A stretch of DNA of 46,561 nt from NCBI GenBank assembly GCA_022710935.1, contig JAKLFY010000049.1:1-46561 (forward strand), written 5' to 3'. The position numbers were made by a program, and so were the translations under genes. Positions within the stretch are counted from its first letter, which is position 1; each line of letters begins with the position of its first letter. Origin of the DNA: Verrucomicrobiota bacterium (GTDB lineage: Bacteria; Verrucomicrobiota; Verrucomicrobiia; Limisphaerales; J093). Shown piece by piece: positions 39,245 through 46,561 of this stretch. The notes under the pieces were generated by a model, which saw only the letters and a list, made by a program, of their open reading frames with translations, was not told where the DNA came from and searched no databases.

Positions 39245-41788
39245 ATGCTCGACTGGATGAGTCGGCAGGTGTGCGTGTTTCTGGCTGCCTCGGCGCTGGC
39301 CCTCCCCCGGACGGTGCGAGCCGTCGACATCATCGGGGGCCCGGTCACCAACGCCGCCAGCGGGCACATCTATTACCTTTTGGCCGAAAGCACATGGCTG
39401 GAGGCGGAGGAAGAGGCGGTCCGGCTCGGAGGCCACCTCGCCTCGATCAACAGCCAGGCCGAGCAGGATTGGATCATTCAGACGTTTAACAGCCTTGGCG
39501 GAAACACGAATCGAAACTTCCTGATCGGGCTAAACGACAGGCAAACAGAGGGCCAGTTTGTGTGGGCGAGCGGAGAACCCGTATCGTACACGAACTGGCG
39601 GCCAGGAGAACCGAATGACGCCGGAGGAGATGAGGATTGCACTGAGATTATTCTCGCGAATGCGGACGAGCTTGGGCAATGGAATGACCTTCGTGACGCT
39701 GTCTTTCAGCAGGGCGGCGGGCAAGTAACTGAACACGGGGTGGTTGAAGTCCTCCCGCGTCACGAATGGATCAAGTGGCTGGCGTCCGCGGGCGGAAACG
39801 ACCACTTCTATGCGCTGACGACAACCGTCTACACCAACTGGTTCGACGCGGAGGCAGAGGCGAGTCTCTTTGGTGGGCACTTGGTCAGCATCAGCAGCGC
39901 CGAGGAGCAGCGGTTCATTGAAGACACATTCTTCGGCGGCACAACCGCAAGCAACGTTTTCTACATCGGATTGAACGATCTCGTGAGCGAGGGGGTGTAT
40001 GTCTGGTCGAGCGGCGAGAGCTTGACGTACACCAACTGGAACAGCGGCGAGCCCAACAACGTTGGAGACGAGGATGCTGTCGTCATCAACTACCATTACA
40101 AACTGGGGCACGGCCCGCGGGGCTCGTGGAACGACACCAGCGCGTACGGCGCGTGGTATCGTGGAATAATCGAAGCGCCGACAGTGGCTAGCGTGTTCAC
40201 GAAGGTCACGGCTGGTGACATCGTAAGTGACGGCTCTGATCTCTATACACGCAGCGGAACCGCCTGGGCAGACATCAACTCCGATGGTCATCTCGATCTG
40301 TTTGTCTCTGTTTACGGTGGAAACAACCTGCTGTATCGGAACAACGGGGATGGCACGTTCACGAGGATTGTGGAAGGCAACGCAGCGAACGATTTCGCCA
40401 CCAGTCTGAGTGGTGTCTGGGGGGATTACGACAACGACGGTCGGTTGGACCTCTTCATCACGAACTTGGAGGAGAATCAGCCGAACGCGCTCTACCAGGG
40501 TGATGACACCGGCGTTTTCACGAGACAGGATGTCTGGCCCTTCAACCAGGACAAACAGCGCTCGGGTTCAGGCGCGTGGGCGGACTACGACAACGACGGC
40601 TACCTTGACATCTTTGTCTGCAACAACCAGATCGACCAGATGAACTTCCTTTACCGCAATCGCACGGACGGCACGTTTGGGAAGGTGCTCGACGATGTGA
40701 TCGTCATGGAGGTCACTCGGTCTGCATGCGCCAGTTGGTCGGACTACGACAACGACGGAGACCCAGACTTGTTTGCCAGCAGCGAAGGTGAGGGGCCGAA
40801 TCGGCTGTACCGGAACAATGGCAACGGAACCTTCACCAAGATTACGAGCGCACCCCCGGCGATGGAAGGGGGAGCCTCAGCAGGTTGCGCGTGGGCGGAC
40901 TACAATAACGACGGTCTTTCAGATTTGTTCGTGGCCAAGTTGTATGGCGAACAGAACCTGCTCTACCAGAACACTGGTCATGGAACGTTTGGCAAGATCC
41001 TCGACGGGTCAGTGGTGGCAGATTCGTGTTACTCAGTTGGCTGTGCTTGGGGTGACTACGATAATGATGGGTTTGTGGACCTGTTCGTCGCCAACTGGAG
41101 CGGGCAGGACAACTGCCTTTATCGCAACAACGGGGACGGCAGCTTCAGCAAGGTCACTTCAGGCAGTGTCTCGAACGACGGTGCCAGTTCGCGAGGTTGT
41201 GCTTGGGGGGATTGCAGCAACGATGGTTTCCTGGACCTGTTCGTCACCAACGAAGTGGGCGAGGATAATCTCTTCTATCGAGGCAACGCGAACGGGAACC
41301 GTTGGCTGAAACTGACTCTGGTTGGAACTCTGTCGAACCGTTCTGCAATCGGGGCGAAGGTTCGCCTCAGGGCACTGATAAAGGGAAAGCCTCTGTGGCA
41401 GCTGAGGGAAATATCGGGTGGGACAGGATACGGGAGCCAGGACGGTTTGCTCGCTCACTTCGGCCTCGGGGACGCAACATCGGTGGACGTCCTCCGCATC
41501 GAGTGGCCCAGCGGGATGGTTCAGGAGTTTCTTGATGTGCGGGCAAACCAGACGCTCATTATTTACGAACCACCGCGGCTCGAAATCAGAGTGATCCAGC
41601 CGTTTCGTTCTGTAGAGATGATCCTCACCAGCCGGGGCGGATTCGACTACGCCATCGAGGCCACGGAAGACTTCAGGCAATGGGCACGAATCGGCACCCT
41701 GACCAGGGTGAACGGGTCGGTGCAGTTCGTCGACCAGTCAGCGGGCCTGCATCGGCAGCGGTTTTACCGTGCCGCGATGGTGCCGTAA
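39245..41788 (+). CDS. Secreted protein with two C-type lectin domains, FG-GAP repeats and UnbV/ASPIC domain
   Basis: An 847-residue exported protein. A signal peptide ends near TVRAVD. Two CLECT domains lie at about 35-165 (WLEAEEEAVRLGGHLASIN, GEPNDAGGDEDCTEI) and 175-315 (WFDAEAEASLFGGHLVSIS, GEPNNVGDEDAV). Seven FG-GAP/VCBS-like repeats follow with calcium loops such as DYDNDGRLDLF and DINSDGHLDLF. An ASPIC/UnbV domain occupies about 680-775 (SAIGAKVRLRA, REISGGTGYGSQD, LRIEWPSGMVQEF). The last 70 residues (FDYAIEATEDFRQWARIGTL...FYRAAMVP) form the C-terminal domain common on Verrucomicrobial secreted proteins. An earlier ATG at 39104 would hide the signal peptide. Likely an extracellular carbohydrate- or surface-binding protein. 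Confidence 0.82.
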   Translation: MLDWMSRQVCVFLAASALALPRTVRAVDIIGGPVTNAASGHIYYLLAESTWLEAEEEAVRLGGHLASINSQAEQDWIIQTFNSLGGNTNRNFLIGLNDRQTEGQFVWASGEPVSYTNWRPGEPNDAGGDEDCTEIILANADELGQWNDLRDAVFQQGGGQVTEHGVVEVLPRHEWIKWLASAGGNDHFYALTTTVYTNWFDAEAEASLFGGHLVSISSAEEQRFIEDTFFGGTTASNVFYIGLNDLVSEGVYVWSSGESLTYTNWNSGEPNNVGDEDAVVINYHYKLGHGPRGSWNDTSAYGAWYRGIIEAPTVASVFTKVTAGDIVSDGSDLYTRSGTAWADINSDGHLDLFVSVYGGNNLLYRNNGDGTFTRIVEGNAANDFATSLSGVWGDYDNDGRLDLFITNLEENQPNALYQGDDTGVFTRQDVWPFNQDKQRSGSGAWADYDNDGYLDIFVCNNQIDQMNFLYRNRTDGTFGKVLDDVIVMEVTRSACASWSDYDNDGDPDLFASSEGEGPNRLYRNNGNGTFTKITSAPPAMEGGASAGCAWADYNNDGLSDLFVAKLYGEQNLLYQNTGHGTFGKILDGSVVADSCYSVGCAWGDYDNDGFVDLFVANWSGQDNCLYRNNGDGSFSKVTSGSVSNDGASSRGCAWGDCSNDGFLDLFVTNEVGEDNLFYRGNANGNRWLKLTLVGTLSNRSAIGAKVRLRALIKGKPLWQLREISGGTGYGSQDGLLAHFGLGDATSVDVLRIEWPSGMVQEFLDVRANQTLIIYEPPRLEIRVIQPFRSVEMILTSRGGFDYAIEATEDFRQWARIGTLTRVNGSVQFVDQSAGLHRQRFYRAAMVP

Positions 41789-41836
41789 GCTTCGCTGGTT
41801 TCGCGGGGTCAGATCTCTGGATTCTGGATGCAACTA

Positions 41837-42039
41837 GGGGTCACATCTTCACATTTGACAATTGGCTGCGCGTTGCGCCAATCCGGTCCTGGCGGACTCT
41901 GTTCCGTGAAATCCCGGACGATGGCAACTCGATGCTCTGGACCATCCTCAGCACACATGTCACATATGAAGATGTGACCCCGTGGAACACGCTTCCATAC
42001 ATTAGGCTGCACAAATGTCAAATATGAAGATGTGACCCC
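41837..42039. repeat. Cluster of three 24-bp GGGGTCACATCTTC repeats
   Basis: GGGGTCACATCTTCACATTTGACA at 41837-41860 is followed by two inverted near-copies at 41958-41981 and 42016-42039 (22-23 of 24 matching). The arrangement is REP/BIME-like, as found around IS200-like (RAYT) transposase genes, but no transposase is present. It fills the 300-bp gap between the lectin protein and the PIN toxin; no gene is seen here. Confidence 0.8.
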
Positions 42040-42069
42040 ATAACACTTCAGTTGTTTGCGCGCCGCCTC

Positions 42070-42098
42070 GGTCTGAGGCGGAGCCTCGCTAACGATAC
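42070..42098. repeat. 29-bp repeat with hairpin (family C), copy 2
   Basis: Identical to 28472-28500 over 29 bp. It overlaps the stop of the PIN toxin gene exactly as the first copy overlaps the LpoB-like stop. Confidence 0.85.
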
Positions 42099-42538
42099 TT
42101 CTCGGCGTTGAACCCACGGGCCAGCGCCAAGGCGTGCTGATCGCCATCGGCAGTGACGAACAGATCGGGCAGGATTTGGTCCAGCAGCGCGACGTGCAGT
42201 GTGTCGGCCGACCGCATCCTTTGCCGGACGCTGAATGCCGCGCTGAGTTCCTGGCAGGCGGCCATCGTCGCCAACCAATCCACCGAACGGCGCACAAACG
42301 GACCAGCCCGGAACAGATGCCGCCAATAGCGTCGCACCGCCTCCACCCGGCTGGGTGACGGTCCGTTGGGCTCGCGGCACATTTGGCGCAGGGCGTTGAG
42401 AGTCTCGAATTCCGCCCACGGCGTGACAAGCCATTCCTCGGCGATGTGAGCCTTGAACCAGGAGATGGCCAGGCCGTGGTGCGTCTCCCATCCCGCCAGG
42501 AACGAAACCAGGAACGAAGTGTCCGGGTAGATCGTCAC
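42089..42538 (-). CDS. vapC: PIN-domain toxin (VapC-like)
   Basis: A 149-residue PIN ribonuclease. Acidic residues of the active site are in MTIYPDTSFLVSF (D6), WAEFETLNAL (Glu), SADTLHVALL (Asp) and VTADGDQHALA (Asp). In type II modules VapC cleaves RNA (often tRNA or rRNA) and is held by the adjacent antitoxin. Start is GTG, overlapping the antitoxin stop (GTGA), so the two are coupled. The final residues ARGFNAEKYR lie at a dispersed repeat, and a second copy of this tail is found at 44321-44365. Confidence 0.88.
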   Translation of the reverse strand: MTIYPDTSFLVSFLAGWETHHGLAISWFKAHIAEEWLVTPWAEFETLNALRQMCREPNGPSPSRVEAVRRYWRHLFRAGPFVRRSVDWLATMAACQELSAAFSVRQRMRSADTLHVALLDQILPDLFVTADGDQHALALARGFNAEKYR

Positions 42539-42759
42539 GACCGCAGGTCCTCCAGGAGCGCGTCCGCATCCATCGGCGCGATGCCTTGGGCCAGGGCGGC
42601 GAGGTCCCGTTCGATCTGTCGCGCCGAAAGCCGCGGCAGTTTTTGCCGCGTGAGGACGAGGGGTGTCGGGGAGTCCTCCAACTGGACGCTTTCCCCGGGC
42701 TGCAATTGCGAGGCGAGCGCCGGACGTTTGACCAAAGATCGTTTGGTTAACTTACGCAT
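42535..42759 (-). CDS. Type II antitoxin partner of the PIN toxin
   Basis: A 74-residue protein directly upstream of, and overlapping, the toxin gene. The N-terminal half is basic (MRKLTKRSLVKRPALASQ), followed by a beta-like segment (ESVQLEDSPTPLVLTRQK) and an acidic C-terminal helix (ALLEDLRS). The Phd/AbrB-like layout suggests DNA binding at the N-terminus and toxin binding at the C-terminus; the exact family is not clear. It likely represses its own promoter, which would lie in the 42760-42860 region. Confidence 0.72.
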   Translation of the reverse strand: MRKLTKRSLVKRPALASQLQPGESVQLEDSPTPLVLTRQKLPRLSARQIERDLAALAQGIAPMDADALLEDLRS

Positions 42760-42864
42760 GTGTACAAACGTGTCCTACGCTGCTGGATTCGTCAACGTCC
42801 GTGTCCCTGAGGCATGGCGCGCGTGGTCCCAGTCGGCAGCATGCGACCGGGCCAGATGCTGGGC

Positions 42865-42940
42865 CCTAGCGCGCATTTCTGACCAACTTCTGAAGAACGC
42901 GGAGCCGATGTCATCGAAAGGTGCACTCATGCGCGCTAAC
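42865..42940. repeat. 76-bp TIR repeat (family B), copy 2
   Basis: The inverse copy of 19647-19722, with 70 of 76 positions equal by eye. Its terminal repeat is slightly decayed (CCTAGCGCGC / GCGCGCTAAC). It lies about 105 bp upstream of the antitoxin start. Confidence 0.8.
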
Positions 42941-43618
42941 CAAGCAAAACCGCGCCGGGGAGGGAGTGTATCCGCCGCGATACTCGACCGACCGAGGAAC
43001 GAAGCAGATTGCCCGGTGCCGCCCCGCCCCGCAGGGCTGGGGGGCTTTGGCTCGCTGGTCCCGCGGCCGCGCATACGCGTCAAGCTAAGGGCGGCTGAGA
43101 TGCGGACGTCGCACGAAAGTTGCTTGGGCACGGGCGCGTTCGACAGCGCGAAGCGTCTGGAGTGCGTGTGCTTGAGCACCGCTTTGCGTGGGACGTGACC
43201 GACCACCGTGCTCGAAAAGCGGCGGTAAACCGCCGCACTCTCCCGCAGGCGCGGGACTGCGCGACTTCACCGCCGATTCGACCAAGACTGCTCCCTCTGC
43301 AAGCCACGGCTTTTCAACGCCTTGGATCATTGTTGGCCCAAGGCGATCTCGAAGGCGTTCTCCTGCCACGCCAACTCGTCCCCGCCCGCCTTAAGCCGCC
43401 GCACCAGGCTCCAACGCGTGCCCGTGTGCGCGCCGGTCGGCTTCGGCTTGGGATCGGTCGATGACATGAGCCTTCTGTGGGATGCGCCAGGGCAAAAGAC
43501 GAGTTCTTTCAGGCCGGGTGAGATTCTTGAAAGACGGTGTCCGTAGAGGCTGTGCGTCCAGGCAGTACCATGCGGAAGAGAACAAACCGCAGGACACCAC
43601 TAACCACAGGCACTTGCC
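42941..43618. other. Non-coding region with REP-like hairpin
   Basis: About 680 bp without a gene I can support. It holds a strong REP-like hairpin GCGGCGG-TAAA-CCGCCGC (43219-43236), a second short palindrome CGCAGGCGCGGGACTGCG nearby, and a pair GCCTTGGATCATTGTTGGCCCAAGGC (43318-43343). Open frames on both strands look like translated repeat sequence. The end may carry the promoter of the PEP-CTERM gene. Confidence 0.5.
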
Positions 43619-44356
43619 ATGAACGAATCGACACCCAATCAATTCACGAGCTGTTTTCGGCCACGCCCGCATCCCAGGACCGAAAGGCTGCTCCTTTGTC
43701 TTGCTTTTGTCGCCAGCCTGGTTCCTGCAACTCAAGCACAAGTGATGATCGGGCCAGGGTTTAATCCCGTGTACACGTCGTCCTCCTCAGGATTGAATGC
43801 TCTATGGGGTCAGAGCTTCACCGTTCCCGCAACAGCGGCAACGTTGGATGACTTCACGATCTGGATGTACGATACTTGGGGAACCTCACCCAGATCGCTC
43901 AATCTGGACGTGAAAGACTGGGACGGTTCCGCTCCAGCGGGTCCCGCGCTTTACTCGGGAGTTCTCACCACTTCTGGCGCACTTGGGTGGAGTGAACTCG
44001 CCTACGACACCGGGCGGCTTCCAGTCACGCCAGGCGCGCAGTATGTGGCAGTCTGGGGCCCAGTGCCTTGGGATTGGGGCACGAGTCGCGGCTTGTATAC
44101 GAGCGGTTGGGTTGCCGACACTTATCCGGGCGGCGGATTGGGGTCAGACTACTACACGGGCGGCTGGAGTTACACCCCCAAAGATTTCTCGTTCACGGCC
44201 CGCTTCAGCATACCGGAGCCGGGCGCCTTCGCGATTATCGCCGGCTTGGGCTTGGCGGCTTTCGGCCCTGTGCCGCCGCGTTCGTGGTTGACCGACGAGA
44301 CAGGTCTGAGCCGCGCCTCGCTAGCGGTACCTCTCGGCGTTGAACCCGCGGGCTAG
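43619..44356 (+). CDS. PEP-CTERM exported protein, apparent frameshift in the sorting tail
   Basis: A 245-residue protein as read. A signal peptide (about 24-41, LLLCLAFVASLVPATQAQ) precedes a beta-rich domain of unknown function (SFTVPATAATLDDFTIWMYD...). The PEP-CTERM signal starts at IPEPGAFAIIAGLGLAAFG, but the expected basic end is absent: the frame continues as PVPPRSWLTDE into a toxin-gene remnant. In the +1 frame the same DNA reads ALCRRVRG-stop (to 44291), a normal Arg-rich PEP-CTERM end. One extra G around 44264 would explain this. So the intact protein probably ended at 44291. PEP-CTERM tails are cut and sorted by exosortase; no exosortase gene is here. Confidence 0.75.
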   Translation: MNESTPNQFTSCFRPRPHPRTERLLLCLAFVASLVPATQAQVMIGPGFNPVYTSSSSGLNALWGQSFTVPATAATLDDFTIWMYDTWGTSPRSLNLDVKDWDGSAPAGPALYSGVLTTSGALGWSELAYDTGRLPVTPGAQYVAVWGPVPWDWGTSRGLYTSGWVADTYPGGGLGSDYYTGGWSYTPKDFSFTARFSIPEPGAFAIIAGLGLAAFGPVPPRSWLTDETGLSRASLAVPLGVEPAG

Positions 44357-44365
44357 CGCCAAGGC
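44303..44365 (-). pseudogene. Remnant of a PIN-toxin 3' end plus family C repeat
   Basis: Minus-strand 44365-44321 reads ALALARGFNAERYR-stop, nearly the last 14 residues of the PIN toxin at 42089. It is followed by a diverged family C repeat (GGTCTGAGCCGCGCCTCGCT). The rest of a toxin gene is absent. This is either a leftover of a second toxin locus or a block copied together with the repeat. Confidence 0.75.
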
Positions 44366-44413
44366 GCATGCGAAGTCTGACCGTCCTGTGCACAGACGGG
44401 GTGTGAATGCGGG

Positions 44414-45409
44414 TTATAGCCCCGCGACCGGGGGGTGGGCCAGCAACCGCGGCGATCGAGCGAAGAACGCCTCGGCCCGTTCACGGGCCTGTTCGAGATT
44501 CGGCGCGTTGGCAATCTCCACCCGGAATCGGTGGCCGAAGGCGAAGTTGGCCGCAAAGTACTTCGTGAACATCTGGACCCGGCGCAGAGCCACCGCCGGA
44601 GGAAAATCCTCGGCCGCATAATCGCACAGCCTGCCCCACACGGCCGCATGGTCGACCTCTCGGGGCGCGCCATCCCAGGAGGCAAACAGCCACGGGCAGG
44701 CAATCGCCATGCGACCGATCATGATCCCGCACGCGGACTCGAGGCGGGGCAAGTGCGCGGCAACGGATTCGACACCGGTCAGGTCGCCGTTGGCGATCAA
44801 GGGGAGGCGCGTCAGTGTGGCCACCCACGGCAGCAGTTCGAGCCGGGCGCGCCGGCGGAACTTGTCTTCGAAGAACCGCGGATGGACGGTCAGCGCGTCA
44901 AAGCCAGCGTCTTCGAGCAGGCGCAGGCGCTCGGCGAAGCCGCTTTCCCAATCGGGGCGCCGGCGGCCCAGCCGGACCTTGGCGGTGAGCAGGCCGGGCC
45001 AGTGCCGGCGGCACTCGCGCGCCACATGGGCCAGCGCGGCGAGGTCCTCGAAAAGGCCGCTGCCGGCTTCGCAGGCGCGGATCGAGAAGGCGTCACAGGC
45101 GAGGTTCAAGTCCACCGCTTCGACCCTGTGGTCTGCGAGAACACCCAGCACCCGGTCCAGCGGGTCGCCTGCCCGCACCATGAGTTGGTAGAAGGTGAAG
45201 CCGTCCGACGGACGCCGCTTGACCCACGGCGACTCCCGGAAGTCTTCGGCGATGACCTGGCGCGCAGCCAGCATCTCCGTCCAGAGCGCGCCGCAGCCGC
45301 CCAACTCGCCCAGCAAACGGCGAAAGGCGCTGTGGGTGTAACCGGCCATGGGCGCCAGGAAACGCGCCGGCGCGAATTGCACGCCGCGGATGGTGCATTG
45401 CTCGAACAT
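44414..45409 (-). CDS. dus: tRNA-dihydrouridine synthase
   Basis: A 331-residue FMN-dependent enzyme that reduces uridines in tRNA D-loops. FLAPMAGYTHSAFRRLL is the usual opening. AVDLNLACDAFSIRACEAGSG corresponds to the catalytic-Cys block (normally NMGCP), here with ACDA in place of GCPA. AKVRLGRRRPDWE, ALTVHPR and LPLIANGDLTG follow, then GIMIGRMAIACPWLF. The Cys is kept, so activity is plausible, but the changed block marks a divergent subfamily; the DusA/B/C class cannot be fixed by eye. It starts 35 bp after the Sua5 gene and is probably cotranscribed with it. Confidence 0.87.
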   Translation of the reverse strand: MFEQCTIRGVQFAPARFLAPMAGYTHSAFRRLLGELGGCGALWTEMLAARQVIAEDFRESPWVKRRPSDGFTFYQLMVRAGDPLDRVLGVLADHRVEAVDLNLACDAFSIRACEAGSGLFEDLAALAHVARECRRHWPGLLTAKVRLGRRRPDWESGFAERLRLLEDAGFDALTVHPRFFEDKFRRRARLELLPWVATLTRLPLIANGDLTGVESVAAHLPRLESACGIMIGRMAIACPWLFASWDGAPREVDHAAVWGRLCDYAAEDFPPAVALRRVQMFTKYFAANFAFGHRFRVEIANAPNLEQARERAEAFFARSPRLLAHPPVAGL

Positions 45410-45444
45410 GGAGAATCCTCCGGCATTCCCTGGTCAGCACGGCC

Positions 45445-46561
45445 TCAAGACGGACGCAAACCGGCGCTCTGATCGCGGGATATCCGGCGCTGTGCAGGAC
45501 GGGGGGCTGACGCCCGGCGCAGGCGGTCGGCGATGCCCTCCCACGGCGGGTCATTCGGCACCGCCTCGATCACAATGCCCGCCCCGCCCTGCTGGTCGCA
45601 TCGGTGGAGTTCCGTGTAGAGCGCCTGGGCGCAGCCCTCGGGGTGGCGGGGAATCACGCCCACGCCCCCCCAGCCGGCGCGCCCGGGGATGTTCGTGTGC
45701 GCGAGGATCTGGACCGCGCGCCAAGCCCAGCCGAGCCGCCTGACCTGTCGGCGCAGATCCGCCTCATCGTTCCACTCGAGCACGGCGAGCGGCGTACGCG
45801 GCGCGTAATGGCGCGCCAATTGCCCCGGGCTGCGGCGCGGCGCGCGGGCGACCGGTTCTCCGCCCTCGGTTTGATCGACGCGGATCTCGGCTCCGGCAAT
45901 CCCCAGGACCGCCATCAAGGCGTCGCGATGGATCATTCCCGACCGCAGCACCCGAGGCGGCTGAACAGTCAGATCGACAACCGTCGACTCGATTCCCACC
46001 TGGGCCGGCCCGCCATCCACAATCAGCGGGATCCGGCCTCCCAGGCTCGCCAGGACGTGCTCGGCACGAGTCGGCGAAAGCGCGGTCGACCGATTCGCGC
46101 TGGGAGCCGCCAGAGGAAAACCGCACTTGAGGATTACCGACCGGATGAGGGTGTGCCGAGGACAACGGACGCCGACGGTCACGCCTCCTCCCGTGACAAT
46201 ATCCGGGATGGTGCGGGCCTTGGGCAGGACGAGAGTCAGAGGTCCGGGCCAGAATGCCCGGGCCAGGCGCTGGGCCGCGCGCGGCCAGGAGGCCACACAC
46301 CGCCGCGCCATCGCCACATTGGCCACGTGCACTATGATGGGATTGTGCGCCGGGCGGCCTTTGGCCGCAAAGAGACGGGCCACGGCCTGTGTATCGCGGG
46401 CGTTCGCGGCCAAGCCGTAAACGGTCTCGGTCGGCAAGGCGACGATCTCGCCGGCGCGAAGCAGGGCGCAAGCGCGATCAACCGCAACCGCGGACGACTC
46501 GGCGGTGTGCGCCGCAAGGATCTCGGTGTCGAAACGCAGCGCCCGGCGTCTGACGGATCGC
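45445..46561 (-). CDS. sua5: L-threonylcarbamoyladenylate synthase, long Sua5 type (5' end beyond window)
   Basis: At least 371 residues, open to the right edge. RAGEIVALPTETVYGLAANA is the YrdC/Sua5 start of the catalytic fold; KGRPAHNPIIVHV, PGPLTLVLPKA, VGVRCPRH, FPLAAPSANRS and ESTVVDL follow. The C-terminal Sua5 domain is present (SPGQLARHYAPRTPLAVLE...), making it the long form. It makes the threonylcarbamoyl-AMP used by TsaBDE for t6A37. No in-frame ATG, GTG or TTG lies before the catalytic motif, so the true start is probably outside the window. A TTG inside the motif (LPTETVYG) is too late. Confidence 0.92.
   Translation of the reverse strand, partial: RSVRRRALRFDTEILAAHTAESSAVAVDRACALLRAGEIVALPTETVYGLAANARDTQAVARLFAAKGRPAHNPIIVHVANVAMARRCVASWPRAAQRLARAFWPGPLTLVLPKARTIPDIVTGGGVTVGVRCPRHTLIRSVILKCGFPLAAPSANRSTALSPTRAEHVLASLGGRIPLIVDGGPAQVGIESTVVDLTVQPPRVLRSGMIHRDALMAVLGIAGAEIRVDQTEGGEPVARAPRRSPGQLARHYAPRTPLAVLEWNDEADLRRQVRRLGWAWRAVQILAHTNIPGRAGWGGVGVIPRHPEGCAQALYTELHRCDQQGGAGIVIEAVPNDPPWEGIADRLRRASAPRPAQRRISRDQSAGLRPS

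Noticed and set aside
41809-42088. CRISPR-like array from three 24-mers.
   Set aside because: Spacing is irregular (about 98 and 34 bp), one copy is inverted, and no cas gene is present.
42775-43206. Minus-strand open frame of 143 codons upstream of the antitoxin.
   Set aside because: It translates across the 76-bp repeat and other repeat-like sequence, has no recognisable domain, and lacks a convincing start.

Overview
The window is GC-rich, densely coded bacterial chromosome. Several features point to Verrucomicrobiota, most likely the Limisphaerales/Pedosphaera group. These are an orphan prepilin-like protein with a [18 protein letters not shown]-terminus and an H-X9-DG-type motif, a PEP-CTERM protein, a secreted lectin/FG-GAP/UnbV protein with a C-terminal domain typical of that group, DUF1080 and UroD-like genes, a COG3014/LpoB/YcfL lipoprotein trio, and many small palindromic dispersed repeats. 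The taxonomic call is inference; there is no rRNA gene in the window.

Layout. (1) 0.2-8.3 kb: a complete phosphate module in one direction: porin, pstS, pstC, pstA, pstB, phoU, phoB, phoR, with a good Pho-box candidate between porin and pstS. (2) 8.3-13.9 kb: a staphyloxanthin-type C30 carotenoid cluster. crtN is divergent from a TPR gene followed by crtP, crtQ and crtO; no crtM (dehydrosqualene synthase) is in the window. (3) 13.9-18.4 kb: a PAS protein, a small membrane-anchored protein, lepB, a fumarylacetoacetase-family hydrolase and proS. (4) 18.5-26.7 kb: the prepilin-like protein, tgt, a CPBP protease, overlapping thiL-tsaE-tsaB, a sugar isomerase-like TIM barrel and a POT-type transporter. 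(5) 26.7-30.4 kb: the YcfL/COG3014/LpoB lipoprotein operon, divergent from a yqhD-type dehydrogenase. (6) 30.5-35.9 kb: a GHKL (HSP90/MORC-like) ATPase with an internal Ig-like segment, downstream of a sugar ABC importer. (7) 35.9-36.8 kb: a graveyard of gene fragments (COG1373 ATPase, two tyrosine-recombinase pieces) and palindromes. (8) 36.8-41.8 kb: DUF1080, a UroD/corrinoid-methyltransferase-like protein and the lectin/FG-GAP protein. (9) 41.8-44.4 kb: repeats, a PIN toxin-antitoxin pair and a PEP-CTERM gene with an apparent frameshift in its sorting tail. (10) 44.4-46.6 kb: a dihydrouridine synthase and a long-form Sua5 gene that runs off the window edge.

How the parts fit. The Pho genes form one import-and-sensing circuit. 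The crt genes match the four late S. aureus staphyloxanthin enzymes in order of use (desaturase, oxidase, glycosyltransferase, acyltransferase), so the host probably makes a glycosylated, acylated C30 carotenoid if a crtM equivalent exists elsewhere. The t6A genes tsaB, tsaE and sua5 are all here but not together. The most unusual items are the crt cluster, the GHKL-Ig protein, four families of small structured repeats (one 76-bp family with terminal inverted repeats lies upstream of genes), and the mobile-element debris upstream of the sugar transporter. I could not run searches, so family calls rest on motifs and recalled family sequences.
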